Part shown: piece after piece, positions 7,531-15,706 of the stretch
Numbering within the stretch: the first letter of the stretch is position 1
Layout of the letters: each line of letters begins with the position of its first letter
Origin: JANLYC01 sp963750495
Lineage (GTDB): Bacteria > Actinomycetota > Actinomycetes > Propionibacteriales > Nocardioidaceae
Reading direction: 5' to 3'
NCBI GenBank assembly: GCA_963750495.1
Contig: CAVVQV010000004.1
Coordinates: forward strand, 620,001 to 684,000
Length of the DNA stretch: 64,000 nt
Program-made: the position numbers and the translations under genes
Notes under the pieces: model-generated
What the model saw: only the letters and a program-made list of their open reading frames with translations
The model's database searches: none
What the model was told of the DNA's origin: nothing

Positions 7531-8390
7531 CCACCCCCGGCCACCACCAGACTCCCGACCAGCCGGCTCCGAGCGCGGCCGGCAGCCAGGCCCCGCGCCA
7601 TCCCGCCGGCCACGACCCGGCACCCGCTCCCAACGATGTCGTCAGCGTGAGCGGAGGCAACGTCGCGCTGCTCGGGCGGCCGATCCTGCGGGGCATCGAG
7701 CTGACGGTCCGACCCGGCGAGGTCGTCGCGATCCTCGGCGCCAACGGCTCGGGCAAGTCCACGCTCGTCCGCGCCCTGATGGGCCTGACCCCGTGGTCCT
7801 CGGGCGACATCCGCCTGTTCGGTGACCCGCTGGCGTCGTTCCGGCAGTGGGAGCGCGTCGGCTACGTGCCGCAACGCATCACCGCAGCCGGCGGCGTCCC
7901 CGCGACCGTGGCCGAGGTCGTCGGGTCCGGTCGTCTGTCGCGGCGGCGGCTGCTGATGCCGATGGGTCGGCGCGACCGTGAGGCCGTCCGCCGCGCGATC
8001 GCCACCGTCGAGCTGACCGACCGCACGCACGACGCCGTCGGCCAGCTGTCCGGCGGCCAGCAGCAGCGCGTGCTGATCGCCCGCGCCCTGGCCGGCGAAC
8101 CCGACCTGCTCGTGCTCGACGAACCCAACGCCGGCGTCGACCACCACAACCAGATCGGACTGGCCGACACCTTGCGCCCCATGGTCAGCGCCGGCGCCAC
8201 CGTGCTCTTCGTGCTGCACGAGCTCGGTCCGCTGGCGACCCTGATCGACCGGACCGTCGTACTCCGCGAGGGCCGGGTCGCGTACGACGGGCCACCACCC
8301 GACGAGGCGACGCTCGAGTCGTTCCACGACCACCACCGGCCGCGGCTGCACCCCGATCACGTCCCGATGAAGAGCGGGTGGGACTTGTGA
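7527..8390 (+). CDS. znuC: zinc ABC transporter ATP-binding protein ZnuC
   Basis: A 287-residue ABC ATPase energising the zinc importer. Walker A is GANGSGKST at residues 71-79; the Q-loop region is VPQRI, the signature LSGGQQQR and Walker B LLVLDEP, followed by the H-loop (FVLHEL). The first 35 residues are a Pro/His-rich extension, not part of the usual fold, that could bind metal or be disordered. Its start overlaps the znuA stop and its stop overlaps the znuB GTG (8387-8390), so the three subunits are translationally coupled. Confidence 0.92.
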   Translation: MTTPGHHQTPDQPAPSAAGSQAPRHPAGHDPAPAPNDVVSVSGGNVALLGRPILRGIELTVRPGEVVAILGANGSGKSTLVRALMGLTPWSSGDIRLFGDPLASFRQWERVGYVPQRITAAGGVPATVAEVVGSGRLSRRRLLMPMGRRDREAVRRAIATVELTDRTHDAVGQLSGGQQQRVLIARALAGEPDLLVLDEPNAGVDHHNQIGLADTLRPMVSAGATVLFVLHELGPLATLIDRTVVLREGRVAYDGPPPDEATLESFHDHHRPRLHPDHVPMKSGWDL

Positions 8391-9376
8391 ACCTGCTCGC
8401 CTACGACTTCATGGTCCGCGCCCTGCTGGCCGCGGCGTTCACCGGCTTCGCCGCTCCTGCGGTCGGCACCTACCTCGTGCAGCGCCGGCTGGCCCTGATG
8501 GGTGATGGCATCGGGCACATCGCCGTGACCGGAGTCGGGCTGGGGCTGCTGACCGGACACTCCCCCGTCTGGACCGCGGTGATCGTGGCCATCCTCGGCG
8601 CCGTCCTCATCGAGCTGGTCCGCGAGCGCGGCCACACCAGCGGTGACGTCGCGCTGGCACTGATCTTCTACGGTGGTATCGCCGGCGGTGTGATGGTGAC
8701 CGGCCTGGCCGGCGGCAGCGCGCAGACCCTGCAGAACTACCTGTTCGGGTCGATCACCACGGTGTCCCCCTCCGACGTCTGGACGGTCGTGATCCTCGCG
8801 GCGATCGTGATCTTCGTGGCGATCGGCTTCTCACCGCAGCTGTTCGCGGTCTGTCAGGACGAGGAGTTCGCCAAGGTCACCGGGATGCGGGTGCGGGTCT
8901 ACACGATCACCACGTCGGTGATGGCGGCAGTGACCGTCACGGTGGCGATGCGCACGGTCGGGCTGCTGCTGGTCAGCGCGTTGATGGTGGTGCCGGTGGC
9001 GACGGCGCAGCAGGTGGCGCGCGGCTTCAAGGTGACGATCGTGGTGGCAATGTTGCTCGGCATGCTCGCGTCGATCGCGGGTGTGGTGACCAGCTTTTAC
9101 GCCGACGTGGCGCCCGGTTCGACGATCGTGCTGATCGCGCTGGCGGGGTTCGTGGCGGCGTGGCCGGTCGGGGCGCTGCTGCGGCGGCGGCGGCGCCTGG
9201 CCGAGCCGTTCCCCCTCAGCGACGAGGAGATGCCGCACGATGTGGTACCCCCCACCCATGGCCACCAGCACGGCGACGACTGCGGGCACCAGGCGGTCGA
9301 GCACGGTGACCACATCGACTACGTGCACGACGGCCATCGGCATGCCATGCATGGCGACCACTACGACGAGCACTGA
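8387..9376 (+). CDS. znuB: zinc ABC transporter permease ZnuB with His-rich tail
   Basis: The permease is about 329 residues, from the GTG at 8387 (an in-frame GTG at 8378 is less likely because GTGA overlap is the pattern here). Residues about 1-275 form the hydrophobic core of the ABC-3 metal permease family, including LVQRRLALMGDGIGHIAVTG. The last ~46 residues are a hydrophilic tail carrying 13 histidines (for example THGHQHG and HDGHRHAMHGDH), plausibly a cytoplasmic zinc-binding segment. This may replace the His-rich loop missing from ZnuA. Confidence 0.92.
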   Translation: MNLLAYDFMVRALLAAAFTGFAAPAVGTYLVQRRLALMGDGIGHIAVTGVGLGLLTGHSPVWTAVIVAILGAVLIELVRERGHTSGDVALALIFYGGIAGGVMVTGLAGGSAQTLQNYLFGSITTVSPSDVWTVVILAAIVIFVAIGFSPQLFAVCQDEEFAKVTGMRVRVYTITTSVMAAVTVTVAMRTVGLLLVSALMVVPVATAQQVARGFKVTIVVAMLLGMLASIAGVVTSFYADVAPGSTIVLIALAGFVAAWPVGALLRRRRRLAEPFPLSDEEMPHDVVPPTHGHQHGDDCGHQAVEHGDHIDYVHDGHRHAMHGDHYDEH

Positions 9377-9387
9377 GGGGGCCGGCG

Positions 9388-9813
9388 ATGGACAAGCACG
9401 ACGACACCAACGGGAGCGTCACCATCGGCGCCCGCCCGACCCGGCAGCGCAAGGCTGTGGTGGCGGCGCTCGGCGACAGCGACGTGTTCCGCAGTGCGCA
9501 GGACATCCATGCGGCCTTGCGCGAACGCGGCGACGACGTCGGCCTCACCACGGTCTACCGCACCCTGCAGGCACTGGCCGACGGTGGCGACATCGACGTG
9601 CTGCGTACGCCGGATGGCGAGTCGGTCTACCGCCAGTGCAGCACCGGTCATCACCACCACCTCGTCTGCCGGGGCTGCGGCCTGACCGTCGAGATCGAGG
9701 GTCCGGCCGTCGAGACCTGGGCCACCAAGACGGCCCACGCGCACGGGTTCGCCGAGGTGGAGCACACCCTGGAGATCTTCGGCACCTGCCAAGCCTGCGC
9801 CCAGCTCCGCTGA
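9388..9813 (+). CDS. zur: Fur family regulator, probable Zur
   Basis: A 141-residue Fur-family repressor. The N-terminal winged helix has RPTRQRKAVVAAL and the recognition helix GLTTVYRTLQAL. The C-terminal dimerisation domain has HHHHLVCRGCG and GTCQACAQL, i.e. the two CxxC pairs of the structural zinc site, plus the histidine cluster of the regulatory site. Its position at the end of znuACB and the two Zur boxes ahead of znuA make a zinc sensor much more likely than an iron or peroxide sensor. The ATG at 9388 follows GAGGGGG. In mycobacteria the equivalent gene (furB/zur) sits near uppS and recO, as here. Confidence 0.92.
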   Translation: MDKHDDTNGSVTIGARPTRQRKAVVAALGDSDVFRSAQDIHAALRERGDDVGLTTVYRTLQALADGGDIDVLRTPDGESVYRQCSTGHHHHLVCRGCGLTVEIEGPAVETWATKTAHAHGFAEVEHTLEIFGTCQACAQLR

Positions 9814-9819
9814 GCGGGG

Positions 9820-9941
9820 GTCCCACCCCGCTGATCGAGCCGTCCCACCCCGCTGATCGAGCCGTCCCACCCCGCTGATCGAGCCGTCCCACCCCGCTGA
9901 TCGAGCCTGTCGAGATCCAGGGTCTCGACAAGCTCGACCAG
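9820..9941. repeat. four 22-bp tandem repeats plus GTCGAGA hairpin
   Basis: Four exact direct copies of a 22-base unit beginning GTCCCACCCCGCTGATC and ending GAGCC lie at 9820-9841, 9842-9863, 9864-9885 and 9886-9907. They are followed by TGTCGAGATCC and its inverted half GGTCTCGACAAGCTCGACC (9923-9941). The block starts a few bases after the zur stop. Confidence 0.85.
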
Positions 9942-9986
9942 CGGAAGGCCCACCTGCGTGGAAGGATGCCGGCCATGGGAGGCGAC

Positions 9987-10400
9987 ATGACTGATTACCC
10001 ACAACTGCTGCACACCGCCATCGACACCACCGACGTCCGAGGGCTGGCCGAGTTCTACCGCGAGCTCCTGGGCCTGCAGTACCGACCGGGCGACGAACTG
10101 CCTGCGGACGGCGCGGCCGACGACTCCGACTGGCTCGTCCTCGTCGACTCGAGCGGCGCCCGCAAGCTCGCGTTCCAGGAGGTCCCGCGACTGGAGCGGA
10201 CCACCTGGCCCGAGCATGACGTCCCGATGCAGCTCCATGTCGACTTCACGGTGTCGAGCGTCGACGAGCTCGAGCGGCACCGCAGCCGGGCCGAGTCGCT
10301 GGGCGCGAAGCTGCTGTTCGACCGGTCCGACGACCCCGACGAGGCGCTCTACGTCTTCGCGGACCCGGCCGGCCACCCGTTCTGCATCTTCGTCGCCTAG
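9987..10400 (+). CDS. VOC family protein
   Basis: A 137-residue vicinal-oxygen-chelate protein. The first module begins LLHTAIDTTDVRGLAEFYRELLG; the second contains LHVDFTV and VFADPAGHPFCIFV, the HPFC motif typical of actinobacterial glyoxalase-like proteins. ATG 9987 is preferred over ATGs at 9966 and 9975 because GGGAGG lies five bases ahead of it. A second VOC gene follows 21 bases later with its own promoter. The two are only distantly similar. Function is unknown. Confidence 0.85.
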   Translation: MTDYPQLLHTAIDTTDVRGLAEFYRELLGLQYRPGDELPADGAADDSDWLVLVDSSGARKLAFQEVPRLERTTWPEHDVPMQLHVDFTVSSVDELERHRSRAESLGAKLLFDRSDDPDEALYVFADPAGHPFCIFVA

Positions 10401-10409
10401 TCCGCTCAC

Positions 10410-10415
10410 TAGGTT
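10410..10415 (+). promoter_or_regulatory. -10 box (TAGGTT), leaderless VOC gene
   Basis: TAGGTT ends six bases before the ATG at 10422; no ribosome-binding site is present. Confidence 0.5.
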
Positions 10416-10421
10416 GCCGAC

Positions 10422-10808
10422 ATGGCGACGCATTGGACCTTGGGCTGCGACGCGGCCGACCCGCACCGGATCGCTGCCTTCTGGGCCGGCGCGCTCGGCT
10501 ACCTCCCCGAACCGGGATACGACGACCCGGACGGTGCCTCCCTCGTCGATCCGGACGGCAAAGGTCCGGCCATCAGCTTCCTGCGGGTGCCTGAGGGCAA
10601 GACCGCCAAGAACAAGATGCACATCGACATCCGCGTAGCCGGCGAACCGCCCTGGGACCTGGCCGAGAGAGAGCAGCTCATCCGCGCGAAGGTGGCCGAG
10701 CTCGTCACCGCCGGCGCTACGAAGGTCCGCGAGGAGTCCTACGGCGGCGAGGTCCTCGGACACATCGTGATGCTCGACCCCGAAGGCAACGAGTTCTGCG
10801 TCGCCTAG
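10422..10808 (+). CDS. VOC family protein (glyoxalase-like)
   Basis: A 128-residue glyoxalase-like protein of the short actinobacterial type that begins with a conserved HWTLGCDAADPHRIAAFWAGALGY module and ends with MLDPEGNEFCVA. A central KNKMHIDIRV segment carries the conserved metal-site histidine region. The gene has its own leaderless promoter (TAGGTT, six bases upstream), so it need not depend on the VOC gene before it. A strong hairpin follows at 10833. Substrate unknown. Confidence 0.85.
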   Translation: MATHWTLGCDAADPHRIAAFWAGALGYLPEPGYDDPDGASLVDPDGKGPAISFLRVPEGKTAKNKMHIDIRVAGEPPWDLAEREQLIRAKVAELVTAGATKVREESYGGEVLGHIVMLDPEGNEFCVA

Positions 10809-10832
10809 ACCGCGCGCCCCGCTGAGCCGGTT

Positions 10833-10881
10833 CGGAACCAGGTTGCGGTCAACGGGCCGCCTTGACCGCAACCTGGTTCCG
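10833..10881. repeat. palindromic repeat, GGTTGCGGTC subfamily (20-bp perfect stem)
   Basis: Left arm CGGAACCAGGTTGCGGTCAA (10833-10852) is exactly complementary to 10862-10881, with a nine-base loop. It is the best-preserved member of a family of such elements in the window. It follows the VOC stop by 25 bases and could terminate that transcript. Confidence 0.85.
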
Positions 10882-10999
10882 GAACGAAAAAGCTCGCCGG
10901 AATCCCGGGAACCAGCCGTGGCTCTGAGGACTCGTGTGTTCAGAAGTTCCACACCACTGCCGTTGCAGGGGCAGAGTGGGAATGTCCGAGGAGGCCGGC

Positions 11000-11494
11000 A
11001 TGGTCGACAGACCACGTTTGGACGAGCTGTACGACGCGTCGTACCGCCGCCTGGTGGTGCAGCTGTACGCGATCTGCGGTGATCTGTCCGACGCCGAGGA
11101 CGCCGTGCAGGAAGGTTTCGTGGCTGCCTTGCGGAAGCGCCGCCAGCTTGCCACCGTGCAGAATCCGGAAGCCTGGGTGCGGACCACCGCCCTCAACCAC
11201 CTGCGCGGTGGCTGGCGCCACGCAGCAGTCGTGCGCAAGTACCAGGCTCGCGTGCCAGGCCCGCAGCAGCCGGTGCAGGTCGGCCCCGAGCACGTCGCCA
11301 TCGTGGCCGCCTTGTCGCAGGTCGACGAAGGCCAGCGTGAGGTGGTCGTGCTGCACTACCTGGCCGACCTGGGGACGGCCGAGATCGCCGCCGAGCTCGG
11401 TGTGCCCGAGGGAACGGTCAAGTCACGGCTGTCCCGGGCCCGAGACCGGTTGGCCAGTCTGCTCGACGACAGCGAGGAGCGCCGTCATGTCTGA
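11000..11494 (+). CDS. RNA polymerase ECF sigma factor, SigE family
   Basis: A 164-residue extracytoplasmic-function sigma factor. Region 2 contains LYDASYRRLVVQLYAICGDLSDAEDAVQEGF; region 4 contains QREVVVLHYLADLGTAEIAAELGVPEGTVKSRLSRAR with its helix-turn-helix. The pattern matches the SigE (SACE_1370-type) subfamily of ECF factors abundant in actinomycetes. ATG 11000 is preferred because GAGGAGG lies five bases before it; ATG 10982 and upstream codons are less likely. The next gene starts eight bases before this stop and encodes a membrane protein, the usual sigma/anti-sigma-like pair. Confidence 0.88.
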   Translation: MVDRPRLDELYDASYRRLVVQLYAICGDLSDAEDAVQEGFVAALRKRRQLATVQNPEAWVRTTALNHLRGGWRHAAVVRKYQARVPGPQQPVQVGPEHVAIVAALSQVDEGQREVVVLHYLADLGTAEIAAELGVPEGTVKSRLSRARDRLASLLDDSEERRHV

Positions 11495-12602
11495 CCTCGA
11501 CCTCCTGCGCCGCCTGGGCGACCAGATCGTGCCCCCGCCACTCGACGCACTGCGCGAGACGGCTCGGCGCCGTACGCGCCGCAATGTGACGGTGTCGATG
11601 GTTGTTGCCGCGGCCGCCGCAGTGGCCGTCGTCGGCTCCCTGCAGTCCGCCGTGTTCGACCGTGACTCCGCGCCCCAGCCGACGAACCGCCCGCCCAAGG
11701 TGGACAGCTCTCGCCCGATCACGTACGCCGAGGGGGCGACCGTGCACTACGGCGACCAGACCGTCACCCTGCCCGGGCGGGTCGTCGAGCTCGACCTCAC
11801 CGACGATGGCGTCGCGGTCCGAACGGCCGACAACCGGGTGTGGTTCACCGACGGCGCAGACGTCAACGAGATCAGCGCGATCGGCGAGTCCCACTGGCCC
11901 GACGAGTCAAGCGGGGGCGACGTCCTCTGGGGCAGCTACGTGGGCCGCATGGTGTCGAGCGACACCGGTTCTGAAGTCGCCTGGTTCGAGTTCCCGAAGC
12001 CGCGCTCCGCCGAGGTCGTCGTCTACGACACTGCCTCTCGTCAGGTCGTCTACCGCGATCGCGATCCCATCGACCTGCCGTACACCGGCGTCACGTCCGG
12101 GCTCTACTCGGTCGATGCCGACGCGGTGTACGGCTTCACCGACCTGACCTTCGGCGAGGAGCTGCGGCCGACCTGGCGCGTCGAGCTCGCCACGGGGACC
12201 TTCAAGCGCCTGGACCAGCCCAAGGCTTACGAGGCGATCCTCGAGAGCAGGGGTTTGGCTCGGACTCTCCTGATCAGTGATCGCACCAACGATCCAGCGG
12301 ACTTCGTGCCCTTCGACGGCGTCATGGAGTTCTCCGTCATCGGGACCCGGGTCACGGCCGAGGGCAAGGAGCCGCACTTCGTCAAGGACGGGCTGACGGG
12401 TAGGGGCTTCGAGTTCAGCGCGCCCCCGGGATATCCCGAGACCCGCTCGCTCTGGCTGGTGCAGTGGCTCGACGACGACACCGTTGTATTCCACGCCAAG
12501 CAACCAGGCGGCGTCGACCTGCTCGAGTGTCAAGTCTCGACAAGCGACTGCCAGCTGGCTCTCCGCGCCCCTGCCGACGCGGTCGTGCCCAAGATCGGCT
12601 GA
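11487..12602 (+). CDS. membrane protein linked to ECF sigma factor (possible anti-sigma or sensor)
   Basis: A 371-residue protein: about 35 cytoplasmic residues (LRRLGDQIVPPPLDALRETARRRTRR), one transmembrane helix (about 37-57), and about 310 outer residues with repeating beta-strand motifs (for example GVAVRTADNRVWFTDGADV) that look like a propeller. No zinc-binding HxxxCxxC anti-sigma motif is seen. The eight-base overlap with the sigma gene argues for a joint role, probably tethering or sensing; this is inference. Similar sigma-linked membrane proteins occur widely in nocardioids. Confidence 0.7.
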   Translation: MSDLDLLRRLGDQIVPPPLDALRETARRRTRRNVTVSMVVAAAAAVAVVGSLQSAVFDRDSAPQPTNRPPKVDSSRPITYAEGATVHYGDQTVTLPGRVVELDLTDDGVAVRTADNRVWFTDGADVNEISAIGESHWPDESSGGDVLWGSYVGRMVSSDTGSEVAWFEFPKPRSAEVVVYDTASRQVVYRDRDPIDLPYTGVTSGLYSVDADAVYGFTDLTFGEELRPTWRVELATGTFKRLDQPKAYEAILESRGLARTLLISDRTNDPADFVPFDGVMEFSVIGTRVTAEGKEPHFVKDGLTGRGFEFSAPPGYPETRSLWLVQWLDDDTVVFHAKQPGGVDLLECQVSTSDCQLALRAPADAVVPKIG

Positions 12603-12685
12603 CCGTTTCCAAGGATCCACGGGAACCGGGCAGGACCCTCAGACCTCATGTGTACGGAGAGTTCTGTCCATCACTGGAGGCCATC

Positions 12686-13399
12686 ATGATCCGACGAACC
12701 GCTGCCACCGTGGCAGCTGCACTCGCCGCGCTGGCTACGGTCGGCGCCTGCACCAACACCGACTCGACACCGAACACCGACCGCACCACCGCCCAGTCGT
12801 CCGGTCCAACGACCGCTCCCCCAGCGGACGAGCCGATCGATCTCAGCGAGGTCCCCGAGGGCACCCCTCTGGACCCGGGCACCTATGCCGTGCGGCTCCT
12901 CGATGACGACGGTCCGACGCGGGCCATCGTGGAGGTACCTGAGGGCTACTTTTCCGCTTTCGGAGGTTCGGTGATCGGCTCCGATACGGGTGACATGGCC
13001 TTCTGGGGCAAGGTGACTCAGGTCGACACCGATCCCTGCCTCGGTGGAAAGCACGTCACGGCCGGCGCGAGCGTGCGCGACCTAGCCTCCCTGCTGGTCG
13101 CCCAGCGACACATGAAGACCTCGAAACCCGTACCGGTTGCCATCGACGGCTACCACGGCGTCTACCTCGAGACCACCGCACCGGCCGACCTCGGCCGGTG
13201 TCGGGATGGGGGCGTCACTATCTACACCGCCGGAGGCGACTGGTTGAGCTGGGACGTGCCCAGAGCAACGTTCGAGCAGTGGATCCTGGACGTGGGCGGC
13301 CAACGTGTGGTCGGCGGGGCGCGGATCACGCCGGACGCCGCCAACCGGGCCGAGCTCATCGCCATGGTCGAGTCCGCCCGGTTCAGCGTCACCGGCTAG
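12686..13399 (+). CDS. secreted lipoprotein, function unknown
   Basis: A 237-residue protein from the ATG at 12686, preceded by GGAGG at an ideal distance. The signal peptide ends in a lipobox (TVGAC, Cys22), followed by a Thr/Ser/Pro-rich linker to about residue 50 and a single mixed domain with two cysteines (TDPCLGGKH, LGRCRDGG). I do not recognise the domain. It is 83 bases downstream of the sigma-linked membrane gene on the same strand and may belong to the same operon or regulon. A palindromic repeat follows the stop. Confidence 0.7.
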   Translation: MIRRTAATVAAALAALATVGACTNTDSTPNTDRTTAQSSGPTTAPPADEPIDLSEVPEGTPLDPGTYAVRLLDDDGPTRAIVEVPEGYFSAFGGSVIGSDTGDMAFWGKVTQVDTDPCLGGKHVTAGASVRDLASLLVAQRHMKTSKPVPVAIDGYHGVYLETTAPADLGRCRDGGVTIYTAGGDWLSWDVPRATFEQWILDVGGQRVVGGARITPDAANRAELIAMVESARFSVTG

Positions 13400-13412
13400 C
13401 CGTAGCGCCCTG

Positions 13413-13467
13413 GCTCGGAACGTGGTTGCGGTCAACAGGCTCTGTCGACCGCAACCAGGTTCCGAAC
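13413..13467. repeat. palindromic repeat, GGTTGCGGTC subfamily
   Basis: A 21-base left arm (13413-13433, containing GGAACGTGGTTGCGGTC) pairs with the right arm (13447-13467, GACCGCAACCAGGTTCCGAA) with two mismatches. The element lies between convergent genes. Confidence 0.8.
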
Positions 13468-13493
13468 TGCGCCCACCGGTGAGCGGGTCGCCG

Positions 13494-14411
13494 TCACCGC
13501 ACCGACCGCAGTAGCGCGCCGAAGTCGCCGACCGGGCCGAGGTGCGCGAGCTTGTCGGGGTTGACGATCGAGCTGATGCTGGTGATCTGCCCACCGTCGA
13601 CCTCGATCGCCCACACCCCGATCAGCCGCTCCTCGGCGTCGAGGAAGATCGCGCCCGGACCACCGTTGATCTCCACCGACTGCATGGACGCGCCCGGCAT
13701 CCGGCCCCCCAGACGGATCCAGTTGATCAGTGTGCGCGCGACACGGCTGCGACCGTGCAGCGACCGCGCGAGCGCAGGAACCTTGCCGCCGCCGTCGCCC
13801 GTCAGCTCGACGTCGTGGGCCAGCAGCGCCTCGAGCCCAGCGAGGTCACCTTCCTGGGCGGCCGCGAAGAACAGCCGGGCCAGCTCGTCACGTTGCTCCC
13901 GCGTCGTCTCGAAGCGCGGCCGTCGCTGCTCGACATGGCGTCGTGCGCGGGTCGCGAGCTGGCGCACGTTGTCCTCGGACTTCCCCACGATCGACGTGAT
14001 CTCCAGATACCCGTAGCCGAACACGTCGTGCAGCAGCAGCACGGCCCGCTGCTCGGGCGACAGAGTCTCCAACAGCACCAGCATGGCCAGCGACAACGAG
14101 TCGGCGGTCTCGGCGTGCTGGGCCGGCTCATCGCGGCCGTCGGTGATGATCGGCTCGGGCAGCCAGTCACCGACGTACCGCTCACGGCGTACCCGTGCGG
14201 AACGCAGCTCGTTGATCGCCAACCGCGTGGTCACGGTGGCGACGAACGCACGCGGCGAGCTGAGCTGCTCACCGGAGTCGAGCGTCTGGTGGACCCGCAG
14301 CAGTGCCTCCTGGACGACGTCCTCGGCCTCGGACACGCTGCCGAGCATCCGGTAGGCGATCGCGAAGGAGGTCGGCCGCAGCTCGTCGAGCAGTTGCTCC
14401 CGATCGGTCAT
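13494..14411 (-). CDS. sigJ: RNA polymerase sigma factor SigJ
   Basis: A 305-residue SigJ-type ECF sigma factor. Sigma regions 2 and 4 occupy about residues 1-170 (FAIAYRMLGSVSEAEDVVQEALLR; HDVFGYGYLEITSIVGKSEDNVRQLATRARRHV). A C-terminal SnoaL-like domain follows (about 190-295), diagnostic of SigJ and thought to modulate activity without a separate anti-sigma factor. Mycobacterial SigJ is linked to peroxide stress. The ATG at 14411 overlaps the stop of the upstream oxidoreductase gene (ATGA, 14408-14411), so the two form an operon. Confidence 0.9.
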   Translation of the reverse strand: MTDREQLLDELRPTSFAIAYRMLGSVSEAEDVVQEALLRVHQTLDSGEQLSSPRAFVATVTTRLAINELRSARVRRERYVGDWLPEPIITDGRDEPAQHAETADSLSLAMLVLLETLSPEQRAVLLLHDVFGYGYLEITSIVGKSEDNVRQLATRARRHVEQRRPRFETTREQRDELARLFFAAAQEGDLAGLEALLAHDVELTGDGGGKVPALARSLHGRSRVARTLINWIRLGGRMPGASMQSVEINGGPGAIFLDAEERLIGVWAIEVDGGQITSISSIVNPDKLAHLGPVGDFGALLRSVR

Positions 14412-15340
14412 GCCGCCACGAAACCATGCCGCCAGGTCGGATGGGCCGGCTGCCAACCCAGTTCGCGCTTCGCTTTCGCGTTCGAAGAACCGCGGGCGTC
14501 GGTCATCATCACGACACCCGCCTCTCCGGCGAAGACACGTCCGACGAGCTTCGGCACACGCATCGGCCTCTTGGCGCCGAGCTCCTGCGCCAGCGCGGGC
14601 AGCCACTCGGCCACCCGTGCCGGGTCGTCGTCGACGATGTTGTAGACGCCGGGCTTGCCGCGCTCGACGGCCGCCACCGTCGCCTCGGCGGCATCAGCGA
14701 CGTGGACGAACGACCAAACGCCGCCACCGTCACCGACCAGGGGGAACTTGCGCCGGCGGACCAGCTCGGACTGCTCGCCGTCGACCGCCATCGACGTACC
14801 GGGCCCGTAGAACGCGCCGTACCGCAGCACGATCCCCTCGGTCCACTGCGCGCCGAGGACCGCCTCTTCGAGGTGTCGGATGGCGGCCAGGGCCCCTCGC
14901 ATCTCCCGCGCCGGGTTGGGGTCGAGCGGGTCCTCCTCGGTCTTGACCGGTCCGCCCGTTCGGACGTACGGCCAGGCGCCATAGCTCTGGGCCACGAACC
15001 GGCGTACTCCGATGGCCTGCCCCGCGGACAGCAGGTGATCGGTCCCCTCGGTGCGCAGCCGGTTGGTCAGCGCGAAGTCTCGATCGAAGTGGCGTGGGTC
15101 GAGCGACCCGATCGCGGTCAGCTGGTGGATGATCACCTCCGGCTTCGCCTGCGCCACCGCCTCGGCCACCTCATCAGGGACCAGCGCGTCAGCGACCACC
15201 GGCACGGCGCCGAGGTCCTCGAGCAACGCCTGCTTCGACGCGCTGCGCGTCATGCCATGAACTTCGTGCCCGGCCTCGACCAGACGTGGCACCAACTGCC
15301 GCCCGATCGCCCCGGTCGCTCCTGCTACCAACACTCGCAT
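14408..15340 (-). CDS. NAD-dependent epimerase/dehydratase family protein
   Basis: A 310-residue extended short-chain dehydrogenase. The N-terminal Rossmann nucleotide-binding motif is VLVAGATGAIGRQLVPRL; the region around SYGAWPYV (Tyr) and the later YGAFYGPG matches atypical SDRs rather than a classical YxxxK enzyme. ATG 15340 is preferred (GGAG five to nine bases upstream) over the TTG at 15346. It is translationally coupled to sigJ downstream; a SigJ-oxidoreductase pairing is common in actinomycetes and suggests joint regulation. The substrate is unknown. Confidence 0.85.
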   Translation of the reverse strand: MRVLVAGATGAIGRQLVPRLVEAGHEVHGMTRSASKQALLEDLGAVPVVADALVPDEVAEAVAQAKPEVIIHQLTAIGSLDPRHFDRDFALTNRLRTEGTDHLLSAGQAIGVRRFVAQSYGAWPYVRTGGPVKTEEDPLDPNPAREMRGALAAIRHLEEAVLGAQWTEGIVLRYGAFYGPGTSMAVDGEQSELVRRRKFPLVGDGGGVWSFVHVADAAEATVAAVERGKPGVYNIVDDDPARVAEWLPALAQELGAKRPMRVPKLVGRVFAGEAGVVMMTDARGSSNAKAKRELGWQPAHPTWRHGFVAA

Positions 15341-15422
15341 CGTCAACTCCTTCGTCCAGGATTGTCTGTCACCCCTTCAGACAAGGCAGCAGTCCCGGCT
15401 GTGACACCTCCTCAGCACTCAA

Positions 15423-15469
15423 GGCTCGGCTCGGCTCGGCTCGGCTCGGCTCGGCTCGGCTCGGCTCGG
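15423..15469. repeat. (GGCTC)9 pentanucleotide tract
   Basis: Nine perfect head-to-tail copies of GGCTC followed by GG run directly into the left arm of a palindromic repeat. Such a long perfect short-tandem tract is prone to slippage. Confidence 0.95.
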
Positions 15470-15515
15470 AACACTATTGCGGTCAACAGGCCGTGCAGAC
15501 CGCAACCCCGTTCCA
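15467..15515. repeat. palindromic repeat, GGTTGCGGTC subfamily
   Basis: Left arm CGGAACACTATTGCGGTC (15467-15484), right arm GACCGCAACCCCGTTCCA (15498-15515). The outer GGAAC and inner GCGGTC blocks are kept while the three-to-four-base block between them differs, as in other copies. Confidence 0.75.
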
Positions 15516-15706
15516 AACCGCGCGAGTCAAACGCCCTTGGTCCACGTGGCGGGCGACGTCACGTCCGCGGATGGCCAGCACCAGCGTCAAGACGATGCTC
15601 CAGGCCATCAGGTTGTCCAGGCTGTAGACGCCAGTAGCTGCGCCGAAGCGTCTCCATCTGGCCAGGATAGGCCCGACTTCGTGCGGCCCTCGGTCACGCG
15701 GCTACC

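Larger units (their letters stand above)
15341..15706. other. 366-base stretch without a confident gene
   Basis: Besides the pentanucleotide tract and palindrome listed separately, the minus strand has a 41-codon ORF (15608-15483) starting MAWSIVLTLVLAIRGRDVARH, one membrane-like helix plus a polar tail. Upstream of it an ATG at about 15649 has TATCCT six bases ahead, but its frame closes after 32 codons. One frameshift would join them into a small membrane protein. It may be a gene remnant; I could not name it. Confidence 0.3.

Noticed and set aside
9820..9907. CRISPR-like array
   Set aside because: Units are contiguous with no spacers, and no cas genes are present; the same holds for 60,029-60,159.
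11487..12602. Zinc-binding anti-sigma factor (ZAS)
   Set aside because: No HxxxCxxC motif; only the gene position suggests an anti-sigma role.
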